Assembly: GCF_000702585.1 (NCBI RefSeq)
Contig: NZ_JNIQ01000001.1
Coordinates: 380,501 to 444,500 of the forward strand
Length of the DNA stretch: 64,000 bases
Reading direction: 5' to 3'
DNA from: Exiguobacterium aurantiacum DSM 6208
GTDB lineage: Bacteria; Bacillota; Bacilli; Exiguobacteriales; Exiguobacteriaceae
The position numbers and the translations under genes are program-made. The notes beneath the pieces were generated by a model. The model did no database searches. It saw only the letters and a program-made list of their open reading frames with translations, and was not told the DNA's origin. Below are positions 43,164 through 51,430 of the stretch, piece by piece. Positions within the stretch are counted from its first letter, which is position 1. Every line of letters starts with the position of its first letter.

Positions 43164-43706
43164 ATGCCAACCATCTATCTCGTCCGCCACTGCTCGGCCA
43201 CCGGACAGGAGCCCGACGCAGCGCTCACGGAAGCAGGTGAACGACAAGCGCTCGAACTCCGTGATTTCTTTCAAGACGTCCCAGTCACACGCATCATCTC
43301 GAGCGACTACAGACGGGCGGTCGCCTCGATTACACCGGTCGCCACGGCGAGCGAGTTGCCGATTGAGACAGAGCCGAATCTGCGCGAACGGACCCTATCT
43401 TTAGAACCGCGTGACGATTGGTTCGAATTGCTCCGTCACTCGTTCGAAGACAACTCGTTCGCTTTACCCGGTGCGGAATCCGGACAAGACGCGACCGCGC
43501 GGATTTTAAATGTCGTGGGGTGAGCGGACGGTACAACGATTCTCGTGACACACGGTAATCTGCTCGCGCTTTTGTTACAACATGTGGATAACCGATTTGA
43601 TTTCGAGACGTGGCGAAATTTGAGCAATCCTGACGTTTATCGGCTCGAGATTGTGGATAACTTTTGGTCGGTGGAACGCGTCTGGTCCGCCCCTACTTGT
43701 GGATAA
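43164..43706 (+). pseudogene. histidine phosphatase gene with in-frame TGA
   Basis: ATG 43164 after AAGGAGAATC. TIYLVRHCSATGQ is the phosphate-pocket motif with RHC instead of RHG; ISSDYRRAVASI follows. TGA at 43521-43523 stops translation after 119 codons. The same frame then continues with TTILVTHGNLLALLLQHVDN, the second catalytic His motif, to 43706, for 180 codons. So the gene is cut by a nonsense change or sequencing error. Its 3' end contains three of the four DnaA boxes listed below. Confidence 0.8.
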
Positions 43707-43717
43707 CGTTATCCACA
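43583..43717. promoter_or_regulatory. cluster of four perfect DnaA boxes
   Basis: TGTGGATAA at 43583-43591, 43652-43660 and 43698-43706, and TTATCCACA at 43709-43717. The last two form the perfect palindrome GTGGATAACGTTATCCAC. Each equals the high-affinity box TTATCCACA. It resembles the DnaA-box clusters that titrate DnaA in B. subtilis rather than an origin, since no dnaA/dnaN genes or AT-rich unwinding region are near. Confidence 0.65.
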
Positions 43718-43721
43718 GAAA

Positions 43722-43745
43722 AAGCCGCCTCAACTGAGACGGCTT
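43722..43745. terminator. terminator between phosphatase and DegV genes
   Basis: AAGCCGCCTC and GAGACGGCTT arms with one mismatch; AAAAAG precedes the left arm, which gives a T-run on the minus strand. Confidence 0.75.
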
Positions 43746-43752
43746 CCGTATG

Positions 43753-44616
43753 TTACTTTTCCACAAAGAACATCGAGATGGCGCCGAGTCCGACGTGTGT
43801 CCCGACCGAGACACCCATTTGCATGAGGTAAATGTCCCCATCGAAATCTGTCTCCGCCTCAATCTTCGCTTTCAAGTTCTCCGCGATCTTCTTGTCCGAC
43901 GTATAACCGATGATGATAAAGTTCGTAATGTCTTTATCACAGCGTTTCACGAACTGATCGGTGTAGTGCTTGAGCACTTTGCGCGTGCCCCGCTCTTTGG
44001 CGACGACGGCACCTTTGCCGTTCTTCATACTCATGATCGGCTTGACCATGAGCAACTTGCCGATGATGGCGCCCGCGTTCGAGATGCGTCCGCTCTTGAT
44101 CAAATGATCCAAGTCGTCGACCGACAAGAAGTGTTTCACTTTCATCTTATACGCCTCGTTGAACTCAACGAGCTCTTCGAACGTGGCACCCGCTTCACGC
44201 ATTTGCGCACTCTTCATCAAGAGCCAACCGCTCCCGTGGCTCATCGAGCGCGAGTCGACGATGTGAATCTTAACGGGCGAGTCCGGGTGCGCTTCTTCGA
44301 AGTACTCTTTCCCGAGCACTGCCGATTGATACGATCCGCTCGTTCCGCTCGACATACAGATGCAAAGAATCTCATCATGTCCCGCCTCGACCGCGTCTTC
44401 CATTAGCTTCATAAACGTGGCCGGACTCGGCATCGCCGTCGTCGGGAATTCCGGTAGCGCTTCCAACATTCCGTACAAATCATCGGGCTGGATGTCGACG
44501 CGGTCCTCGTACGACTTGTTGTCAATCGTGACGATGAGGGGGGCGACCCCAATCTCGTATTTGGCTAAAATCTCATCTGACAAATCGCAAGTTGAATCTG
44601 CTAGTAATTTTATCAT
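43753..44616 (-). CDS. DegV-family fatty-acid-binding protein
   Basis: 287 aa, start 44616 after TTTGGAGGTACT. DegV pattern: MIKLLADSTCDLSDEI, VAPLIVTIDNKSYED, TTAMPSPATFMKLME, CICMSSGTSGSYQSA, and a C-terminal IGYTSDKKIAENL. Members such as FakB bind a fatty acid and present it to the FakA kinase for phosphorylation. No fakA gene is in the window. Confidence 0.92.
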   Translation of the reverse strand: MIKLLADSTCDLSDEILAKYEIGVAPLIVTIDNKSYEDRVDIQPDDLYGMLEALPEFPTTAMPSPATFMKLMEDAVEAGHDEILCICMSSGTSGSYQSAVLGKEYFEEAHPDSPVKIHIVDSRSMSHGSGWLLMKSAQMREAGATFEELVEFNEAYKMKVKHFLSVDDLDHLIKSGRISNAGAIIGKLLMVKPIMSMKNGKGAVVAKERGTRKVLKHYTDQFVKRCDKDITNFIIIGYTSDKKIAENLKAKIEAETDFDGDIYLMQMGVSVGTHVGLGAISMFFVEK

Positions 44617-44784
44617 AGTACCTCCAAATATCTTTCCTCTGTGACGGGAATCATCCTAGTTCATTTCGTCGATCCGGACGTCACGATAGGATTCCTTTAT
44701 TGTATCAGAAATGGGGGGAGACGTTTTTTTTTACTAGGTTTTAACGTGTTATTCGTTCTTATGGCCATTGCGATGACGAAGCGT

Positions 44785-45684
44785 CTATACGTTTCCATAC
44801 AGAGACCTCCATAGATAAAATGTCGCATACGCCTCCCAACCGGCGAACGATTCACCGATAGCCCGTACTTCTTCTAGCGTTAGCTTGTCATTTCGCTCGA
44901 GGTGATATTTTAACGCTTGATGTAAACCTGCGTCGGCAACGGGAAAGGCTGTCTTGTCTTGGAAACATTTCATCCGTACATAGTCGGCCGTCCATTCCCC
45001 GACGCCGCGAAGTTCGAGCAGACGTCTCTGGATTTGTTCCGGTGAACAGGAGCGCAACTGTTGTTTGGATAACGTGCCAGCTGTCATTTCCCGGGCGATG
45101 CCGATGATATACTCTGCTTTACGCACACTGAACTGCATGTCTCGCAAGTCGCCAGGGGACAGCACGGCGACGCTCTCGGGTCGTGGGAATGTCCAATGCG
45201 TCACACCGTCCACTTCCCTGGATTGTCCGTAACGCTCGACGAAACGGCGTTTCAACGTATAGGCGAATGACAACGTGATTTGTTGACCGATGATCCCCCA
45301 GGCGAGCGCCTCGAACAAGTCGGGAAAGCCGATCAACCTGAGCCCTCCATACTCGCGAACGAGTGGCCGTAACAAGTCATGCGTTTCCGCCAATCGTTCG
45401 AAGCTGGCGACGTCTTGGTCGAGGTCGAACCACTCGCGGACATACCGTTCCACGTCCGCTTTATCTTCGTTTGTGATTTCCTCTTCTTCGAACGTGACGA
45501 CAAGACCGGGGGCCGCCGCCTTGATTTCGCCTAACCGCAAGCGCCCGTTCATATCAAATAGTTTCCACACCGCGTCGTCGGTCGCCACGTGCATCACTTC
45601 CGTTTCCGATCGGCGCAAAAACGTGAGGCACTGGTGAAAGTCAAACGGTGGATCGACTGTAATCATAAGTTGGGTCGGTTTCAT
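44785..45684 (-). CDS. AlkA-type DNA-3-methyladenine glycosylase
   Basis: 299 aa. HhH-GPD core: LFEALAWGIIGQQITLSFAYTL, then LLELRGVGEWTADYVRMKCF (helix-hairpin-helix) and FPVADAGLHQAL with the catalytic Asp. The N-terminal AlkA_N-like domain fits the length. It excises alkylated bases from DNA; a YfjP-like paralog role is possible. Confidence 0.88.
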   Translation of the reverse strand: MKPTQLMITVDPPFDFHQCLTFLRRSETEVMHVATDDAVWKLFDMNGRLRLGEIKAAAPGLVVTFEEEEITNEDKADVERYVREWFDLDQDVASFERLAETHDLLRPLVREYGGLRLIGFPDLFEALAWGIIGQQITLSFAYTLKRRFVERYGQSREVDGVTHWTFPRPESVAVLSPGDLRDMQFSVRKAEYIIGIAREMTAGTLSKQQLRSCSPEQIQRRLLELRGVGEWTADYVRMKCFQDKTAFPVADAGLHQALKYHLERNDKLTLEEVRAIGESFAGWEAYATFYLWRSLYGNV

Positions 45685-45786
45685 TGCATCCCCCTCATCT
45701 CTTCTACTGTAACAAATTCATCTTTCCCCTTTCTTGCACTTTCTATTACATTCCGCGACTCGTCGCGGTCTTGACGACACAATAAA

Positions 45787-45818
45787 AGAGTGGCGCCAGT
45801 CGTGCGAGCCACTCTTCG
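45787..45818 (-). terminator. GH16 gene terminator
   Basis: Minus strand AGAGTGGC and GCCACTCT arms followed by TTT. Confidence 0.75.
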
Positions 45819-45826
45819 GTCGTTAT

Positions 45827-48216
45827 TTACTTCACGGCCACTTCCACGTTGTCGATCGTCACGTCATGCGCACCGAGCGGTGAACCGTCCGTGCGTCCGA
45901 GGAGGAACTTGAGCGCTGTCATGTCTTTTTGTGGCATGACGAGCTCGAACTCAAACGTCTTCGTATCCGGTCCGAGGGCGACAACCTCGCTCAAATAGCG
46001 TGTATACGCTGCATTCTCGACCGTGACTTCCATATTCCGTGCTTTTGTCGACGAGGCATCGAAACGGACGACGTACGTCTGGCCTGGGTGCAACTCAAGT
46101 CCGCTTTGCTCCATCAATACGCTCCATGGCTCCTGACCTTCGCTCGTGATGACGAGACGTGCCGCTTCGTTCACCGCTTCGACTGCTGCTTGGGCGTCAT
46201 AGTGGACGTATGAGCCCCAATGCGTCAATCCTTCCGCAAACGTGCCGTTCTTGAGCGGCGCCGGGTCGAACTCAACTGGCGTCACGTCGAACAACTTGAC
46301 GTCGTCGATCGCAATCTCACCTTTCGCCGAACCGAGGACGAAGCGCAACTGGCTCAACAAGTCCGTCTCCGCGTTCATCGTGAACGGGATTTCAAACGTT
46401 TCAAACTCGCGTGTCAACGCGACGTCTTGAAGCGGTACATACGCTGCGCCGTCAAGACCTGCGAATCCGACTTGAAGTGTGTTAATGCGTTCCGCTTTCG
46501 CTTTGAAGCGGAGCACGTACTCGTGTCCTTCTTGCAATTGAATCCCGTTTTGAACGAGCGTTGCCGGCTCACCTTTTTTCGGGTTCGCTTTGAACAAGAA
46601 GTGGCGGAGTTCCGCATCGACCGTTCCAGTTCCTTTCGTCGCACCGGCATCGAACTGCCAGAACGTCATGCGGTCCATCGCCCCTTGGTCGAACGTGCCG
46701 TTGTAGACGTGGTTACCGTCACCGAGCGCTGGTTTCGTCGCGTTCGGGTCGAGTGCTTCACGCGGAGTCTGTTCGACACGGACGTTTCCGATTTGGACAC
46801 CGGCCGTGCTGAGGCCGACGTTGAACTCGAGGCGTGCCGCGAGGTCCGTATCTTCCGTCATATCGAACGTCATCGAATACGTCTTCACGTCGGTCGTCAA
46901 ATCGAATGAGCCCTCATCCGAATATTTCGCGTAACCACGGTCTGGTCCGCCGCCGACTTTCACTGCGATCGAGCGGGCCGAATCGGCGCTCGCGTCAAAC
47001 GTCACTTTGTAGTGACCGCCTTTACCGAGTGCGACGTTTTGAATCAACTGGTGTGAATATGGCTGGCTGCCCGCTTGACTGATCGAGATGTCCGCAAAGC
47101 GTGAGCCTGCTTTCTCGATGACGTCAACCGTTCCGACCCCGCCAAAGTCTGGCAACGCTACATAGTTCCAGTACGTCGGGTCGAGTGCTTGTGCACCGTT
47201 CGTCACCGTCGTGATTGGTTTTTCGTAAGCTTGGTCGTAGACGAGGTTGCCGTCTTCAGTCGGTTGTTTCGCTCCGTCTGGAAGCACGATCTCTTCATCC
47301 GTATAGACAGGTTCCACCGCCTTGCGGTAATCACGGTTCTGTAAATCGTACACGCGGACGTAATCGACTTCCATGTCAGCCGGGAACGGAGTCGTCGCAT
47401 CGACGTCACCGTCAAACCAACCGCCGACGGCCAAGTTCATGATCAAGTAGAAGTTTTGGTCGAACGGAGCCGGATAGCTGAACTTCGTCGCTTGGTTCAA
47501 GCCTTTGGCGTACCAATCGTTTTGTGTCTGATACAGTTTCCCATCGACGTACCAACGCAACTCGCCCGGCTCCCACTCGACGGCATATGTATGCCATTTG
47601 TCGATGCCGTTTCCTTCTTCAAAGTGATAGTCTTTGCCCGTATACTTGTTGTTTGGCCACGTCTCACCGTAATGGATCGTACCAGCGACTTTGTCTGGTT
47701 GACTGCCCCACGATTCCATAATGTCGATCTCGCCTGAAGCGGCCCATCCACCGTAACGGTCATCTTCCGGAAGCATCCAAAACGCCGGCCATAGTCCTTT
47801 GCCGATCGGAAGCTTGGCCCGCATCTCGTAACGGCCGTACGTTTGATTGAATTTCCCTTTCGTCGTCAACTTCGCTGACGTATAGTCATACGTCCCAAGT
47901 TCATCCGTCGTCTGCTCTTTCAGAGCCCGAATGACGAGCTTCCCGTCTTTTACGAAAGCGTTTTGTTTTTGTCCGTGTAAAACTGCTTCTCGTTGTTTCC
48001 CCATCCTGGTGCCACTGGATTTCCATCCTTGTCGACCAACCAGTTCCCCGTGTCGAAGTTCCATTTCGTTTGATCGATTTCCGATTTGTTGAACTCATCT
48101 GACCACACGAGCTTCCATTTCGTGTTGTCTTTCTTCTCCGGTTTCGCGGCATCTGCGCCATGTGCGCCTGACAAGACAAGACCGGTACCGAGTGCGAGTG
48201 CTACCCATTTCTTCAT
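45827..48216 (-). pseudogene. secreted GH16 beta-glucanase with CBM4-like modules, frameshifted
   Basis: ATG 48216 follows AAAGGAGGAAT. A signal peptide (MKKWVALALGTGLVLSGAHG) and the GH16 start (WKLVWSDEFNKSEID) read to an early stop at 47950. The rest is open in the -1 frame: NAFVKDGKLVIRALKE, GEIDIMESWG (catalytic Glu pair) and WHTYAVEWEPGELRWYVDG. Three beta-sandwich modules of about 140 residues follow (NGTFDQG, NGTFAEG), CBM4_9-like. One base, probably an A near 47965, is missing relative to an intact 796-aa enzyme. Family activity is cleavage of beta-1,3 (or mixed) glucans outside the cell. Confidence 0.85.
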
Positions 48217-48309
48217 CAAAATTCCTCCTTTGACATAAATGAAGGCAGACACACTCAAACGGTACCTGCCTTTGCTCTAAACCTACGCGCTAATATTGAA
48301 ACCGCTTTC

Positions 48310-48323
48310 CGAAAGCGCTTTCG
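48310..48323. promoter_or_regulatory. cre-like palindrome upstream of the GH16 gene
   Basis: CGAAAGCGCTTTCG is a perfect palindrome close to the CcpA/LacI-type site (WTGNAARCGNWWWCA). It lies 94-107 bp before the GH16 start. Confidence 0.7.
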
Positions 48324-48412
48324 TTATTCCTATTATATTTTTTTCTGCCGTTTGAATTCAACTATTTTCTTGAAGTGACATGTAAATGACATATAAAAAA
48401 GCATCGCCCATT

Positions 48413-48979
48413 TTAGGTGATGCTTGGTTGCCAATCTGTGAACGTGACCGTGAATCCCGGCGCATCGGTGTCTGGGCTGCACGCATACGGACCGATGCGT
48501 AGCGTCGACACGTCATGCAAGTGCGCAATACGCAATTGCTCGCGCCTCCCGTCCCCATATTCGAAAAAGACTTCCACGTCGCCGTCCGTATAGACGAGCT
48601 CGAACGTCAGTGGTCCTTCGATCTCTTCGTTCGAAAAATCGCGTGTCGACCAGTCCGAGTAGCCGTATGACGTGACGACGGCGCCGAGGTGCGACGGTCC
48701 GTCCGGGATGTATTCGACAGACGTCTTCAGCCAATGATCGTCGTTGACGTATAAGAAGATGCCAGCCTGATCGTACGTCGCGTTCGGTTTCATCTCGAGC
48801 GTCGCCCGGCATGTGAACCGCTTCGACGTGACGTCCGTCAACAGCGCATGCGCCGTCATCCGATTGAACCCGTAGTGCGTGTTCCGCCAAAAATCCGTGT
48901 CAGGCAACGTATGAAACGTCAGTCGTTCAGCCGCCTCCACATCGTTCGGTTCATTCATCCATTGATATTGTTCCCACAT
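48413..48979 (-). CDS. DUF1349 concanavalin-like protein
   Basis: 188 aa, overlapping the 3' end of the Nudix gene by 29 bp (start 48979). Beta-rich throughout: DTDFWRNTHYGFNR, ATYDQAGIFLYVNDDHWLKTS, LRIGPYACSPDTDAPGFTVTF; this order is that of DUF1349 (GH16-like jelly roll without its catalytic pair). It may bind sugar. No signal peptide, so cytosolic. Confidence 0.75.
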   Translation of the reverse strand: MWEQYQWMNEPNDVEAAERLTFHTLPDTDFWRNTHYGFNRMTAHALLTDVTSKRFTCRATLEMKPNATYDQAGIFLYVNDDHWLKTSVEYIPDGPSHLGAVVTSYGYSDWSTRDFSNEEIEGPLTFELVYTDGDVEVFFEYGDGRREQLRIAHLHDVSTLRIGPYACSPDTDAPGFTVTFTDWQPSIT

Positions 48980-49493
48980 GGTTGATCCCTCCCCATTGTC
49001 CTCGCATCGCGAACAGCAATGGAATCATCGGTTCATGATACGGAATGAACGCGCCGCTTCGAATCATGCTCAAAATAGTCGACTCGTCCGCCCATTGTAC
49101 CGCCTGCACTTCTGATTCCTGCAGCGTCAACTCGTCAAGGTCGACGTCCGCCTCGACGAGATAGATGTCGTCGAACCCTTCGTCGAAGTTGACCGTCAAA
49201 TGCGGTCGCGTGTGTGTTAAATCTAGTTTCAGGCCGATCTCTTCTTCGAGCTCGCGCATCGCCGCCTGTTGACTCGTATCCCCGACCGTGGCGCTGCCGC
49301 CGACAGTGATGTCCCACATATTCGACCAGCCATCTTTAAACGGTTGGCGCTGTTGAATCAACATCTGTCCGTTTTTGTTGAAAATACAGACGTGGATGAC
49401 GAGGTGATAGTCACCGTTCTCGAGACGGTTACCCCGTTGCCATGTCCGCCCTGTTTTCTCGCGATCGACCGTGTACACGTCCCATAATTCCAT
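48951..49493 (-). CDS. Nudix hydrolase
   Basis: 180 aa from ATG 49493 with AAAGGGG. Nudix box: GGSATVGDTSQQAAMRELEEEIGL, in which the first Glu of the consensus is Asp, while the REL-EE-G core is intact. Flanks MELWDVYTVDREKTGRTWQRG and HLVIHVCIFNKNGQMLIQQR resemble the IPP-isomerase-like Nudix group. Substrate is unknown. Confidence 0.85.
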   Translation of the reverse strand: MELWDVYTVDREKTGRTWQRGNRLENGDYHLVIHVCIFNKNGQMLIQQRQPFKDGWSNMWDITVGGSATVGDTSQQAAMRELEEEIGLKLDLTHTRPHLTVNFDEGFDDIYLVEADVDLDELTLQESEVQAVQWADESTILSMIRSGAFIPYHEPMIPLLFAMRGQWGGINHVGTISMDE

Positions 49494-49506
49494 CTTGTGT
49501 TCCCCT

Positions 49507-50001
49507 TTACGTCGCAGCGCTCGAAGATGCCGCTTGGTCGGCTTTGACGCAGTCGATGGCGACGACGATTGAGATGAGCAAATGTTCCATCGCGTCATCG
49601 ACCACTCGAATCTCGTACGTATCGCCCCACGTCAGCCATTTCTTTTGGACGCTGCCGATGACATGGCCGTCCTGTTTCACTTCGAAGTCCATGTCCCACC
49701 AGTTGCCGTCGACTTCAATCCCGGCCGCGTCAATCGTGTAGCGCGGTTTGAAGAATGTGAACTCTTTTGAGATCGTCAACGTCTCTTCTCCCTCGACGTC
49801 GACGTAAAACGTCGGCAAGAAACTGAACGTCTTCTTCGTAATCGTCGTGATCTCACGTCCGCTCGTATCCGCGATCGTGAACGACTTCGGCAGCTTCATG
49901 AAGCTTCCTTCGACGAAATAAATGTCGTGCTCATCCGCATCCTTAATCGTAAAACGTCCGCGCAGACTAAACACTTTCTGTTTCATGTAGAGCGTATTCA
50001 T
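49507..50001 (-). CDS. LURP-one-related (YxjI-type) protein
   Basis: 164 aa from ATG 50001, six nt after GGAGGG. MNTLYMKQKVFSLRGRFTIKD, VEGSFMKLPKSFTI and the repeated beta-strand/WxxxG pattern fit the LURP-one (Tubby-like) family. Function unknown, probably cytosolic and beta-barrel shaped. Followed by the Nudix gene after 13 bp. Confidence 0.75.
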   Translation of the reverse strand: MNTLYMKQKVFSLRGRFTIKDADEHDIYFVEGSFMKLPKSFTIADTSGREITTITKKTFSFLPTFYVDVEGEETLTISKEFTFFKPRYTIDAAGIEVDGNWWDMDFEVKQDGHVIGSVQKKWLTWGDTYEIRVVDDAMEHLLISIVVAIDCVKADQAASSSAAT

Positions 50002-50136
50002 GTTCATCCCTCCGATTCGTTGATTATTCTTTTCTTTATACGACTGTTTACCCGAATATGGTTCAACCTTTCATGCTGCAAAACAACTGTTTATACGAAA
50101 CGTGAAGGGCGTATAATGAGATAAGGGGGTGGGAAC

Positions 50137-50544
50137 ATGGTTTCTGACGTGATTAACCAAGAAGTCATCGAAACGATTCGACAGAAGACAGACGCGGATT
50201 TCATTTTGTTGTTCGGTTCGTTCGCAAAAGGGACAGCTCGAGATGACAGTGACGTAGACCTCGCATATTTCAGTCAGAAACGCCTCTCACCTTATGAACG
50301 ATTCACGTTGGGGAACGAAGTGGCCCTCTTATGCGGTCGAGACGTCGATCTGGTCGACATCCGTGAAGTGGACACCGTCTTCGCCATGCAGATTTTCTTA
50401 GAAGGCATCCCTCTGCTCGTGCAGGACGAAAATGAATGGGTCCGGCAACGGATCAAAGCATATCGAATGTATGCCGAGTTGAACGAACAGCGCCAAATGA
50501 TAGTAAACAATATTCAATCTAGGGGAAGTGTGTTTGATGAATGA
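50137..50544 (+). CDS. mntA: MntA-like nucleotidyltransferase antitoxin
   Basis: 135 aa, ATG 50137 after GGGGGTGG. Minimal nucleotidyltransferase motif GSFAKGTARDDSDVDLAYF with the two catalytic Asp of GSx(10)DxD. In type VII toxin-antitoxin pairs MntA adds AMP to a Tyr of HepT and silences it. The downstream partner overlaps by 8 bp. Confidence 0.86.
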   Translation: MVSDVINQEVIETIRQKTDADFILLFGSFAKGTARDDSDVDLAYFSQKRLSPYERFTLGNEVALLCGRDVDLVDIREVDTVFAMQIFLEGIPLLVQDENEWVRQRIKAYRMYAELNEQRQMIVNNIQSRGSVFDE

Positions 50545-50944
50545 CGTGATTCTAAACAAAGTGACGACAATTGAGCGTTCTATCAAACGGATTCATGAGG
50601 TCTATGAGGGAAATCCAGAGCACCTCCACGATTTCACGAAACAAGACAGCATCATCCTCAACATTCAACGCGCGTGCGAAGCGAGTATCGACATCGCGAT
50701 GTACCTCGTCAGCCAAAAGAAGCTAGGGGTGCCGAAAGCGAGCCGAGACGGGTTCGTCATGCTCGCGGACGCAGGAATCATTGATCACGACCTCGCCAAG
50801 ACGCTCATCAACATGGTCGGCTTCCGCAATGTCGCGGTCCATGACTATCAATCGCTCCAATTAAATATTTTAGAGGCGATTCTTGAGAAACACATTGATG
50901 ATTTCAAAGCGTTCACAAAAGTTATTCTCCAGTTGGATGTGTGA
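50537..50944 (+). CDS. hepT: HepT-like HEPN toxin
   Basis: 135 aa from ATG 50537 (AGGGGAAG before it). HEPN RNase motif RNVAVHDY, which fits Rx4HxY with the target Tyr for AMPylation. QRACEASIDIAMYLV is the conserved helix of the family. Translation is coupled to mntA. Confidence 0.87.
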   Translation: MNDVILNKVTTIERSIKRIHEVYEGNPEHLHDFTKQDSIILNIQRACEASIDIAMYLVSQKKLGVPKASRDGFVMLADAGIIDHDLAKTLINMVGFRNVAVHDYQSLQLNILEAILEKHIDDFKAFTKVILQLDV

Positions 50945-50949
50945 CAATA

Positions 50950-51393
50950 ATGGGGGAGCAAATTTCAATTGAACTAACGATTGATTCATTAACTTATGAC
51001 ACCCAAATCATTGGCAACATCGCCTTCGTCATCAATTCTTATGATTATTTCCCGGGACAAAGCTGGTCCGATTTTGTCGCCATCGTCTTGAACTGGTGGA
51101 TTGATAGTTGTCGTGCCCTTGTATTTGCGCCGTTACATGAATCGTATTCATTCTCCTTTATGGACGGACCAGTCAAAGTGGTTGCGAGGAAAGTGAGCGA
51201 GACAGAAGCCGAACTTTTCTACGTGGGTCGCGATGCACGTCACGCGCTCATGGGGACCGTGTCGATTGAAGAGCTAAGACTGGCCCTCATCAAAGTGACA
51301 TACCAGCTTCTCAACGCAATCGACCGAAACGGTTGGGAGAACGAGGAGGCCGAGACGTTACGTTACACTGTAAAATCCATTGAAAGCATATAA
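50950..51393 (+). CDS. hypothetical protein following HepT
   Basis: 147 aa from ATG 50950; GTG 50941 overlapping the hepT stop is an alternative and neither has a strong ribosome site, so translation may be coupled. Content: ISIELTIDSLTYDTQIIGNI, INSYDYFPGQSWSDF, IVLNWWIDSCRALVFAPLHES. It is beta-rich with no signal peptide. No family recognised. As the third gene after mntA-hepT, linkage to the pair should be considered. Confidence 0.65.
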   Translation: MGEQISIELTIDSLTYDTQIIGNIAFVINSYDYFPGQSWSDFVAIVLNWWIDSCRALVFAPLHESYSFSFMDGPVKVVARKVSETEAELFYVGRDARHALMGTVSIEELRLALIKVTYQLLNAIDRNGWENEEAETLRYTVKSIESI

Positions 51394-51395
51394 AA

Positions 51396-51424
51396 AAGCG
51401 CCGCCTCTTTTCGAGACGGCGCTT
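51396..51424. terminator. terminator between hypothetical gene and GH3 gene
   Basis: AAGCGCCGCCTC and GAGACGGCGCTT arms with one mismatch, between convergent genes. Confidence 0.82.
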
Positions 51425-51430
51425 CGTTCG

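Noticed and set aside
43583-43717. Chromosomal or plasmid replication origin at the DnaA boxes
   Set aside because: No dnaA, dnaN, rep or par genes are near, and the surroundings lack an AT-rich unwinding region or DnaA-trio-like repeats.
47950-47985. Programmed frameshift in the GH16 gene
   Set aside because: C AAA AAC does not satisfy the X XXY YYZ rule, and frameshifting is not expected in a secreted glucanase; a one-base deletion is simpler.
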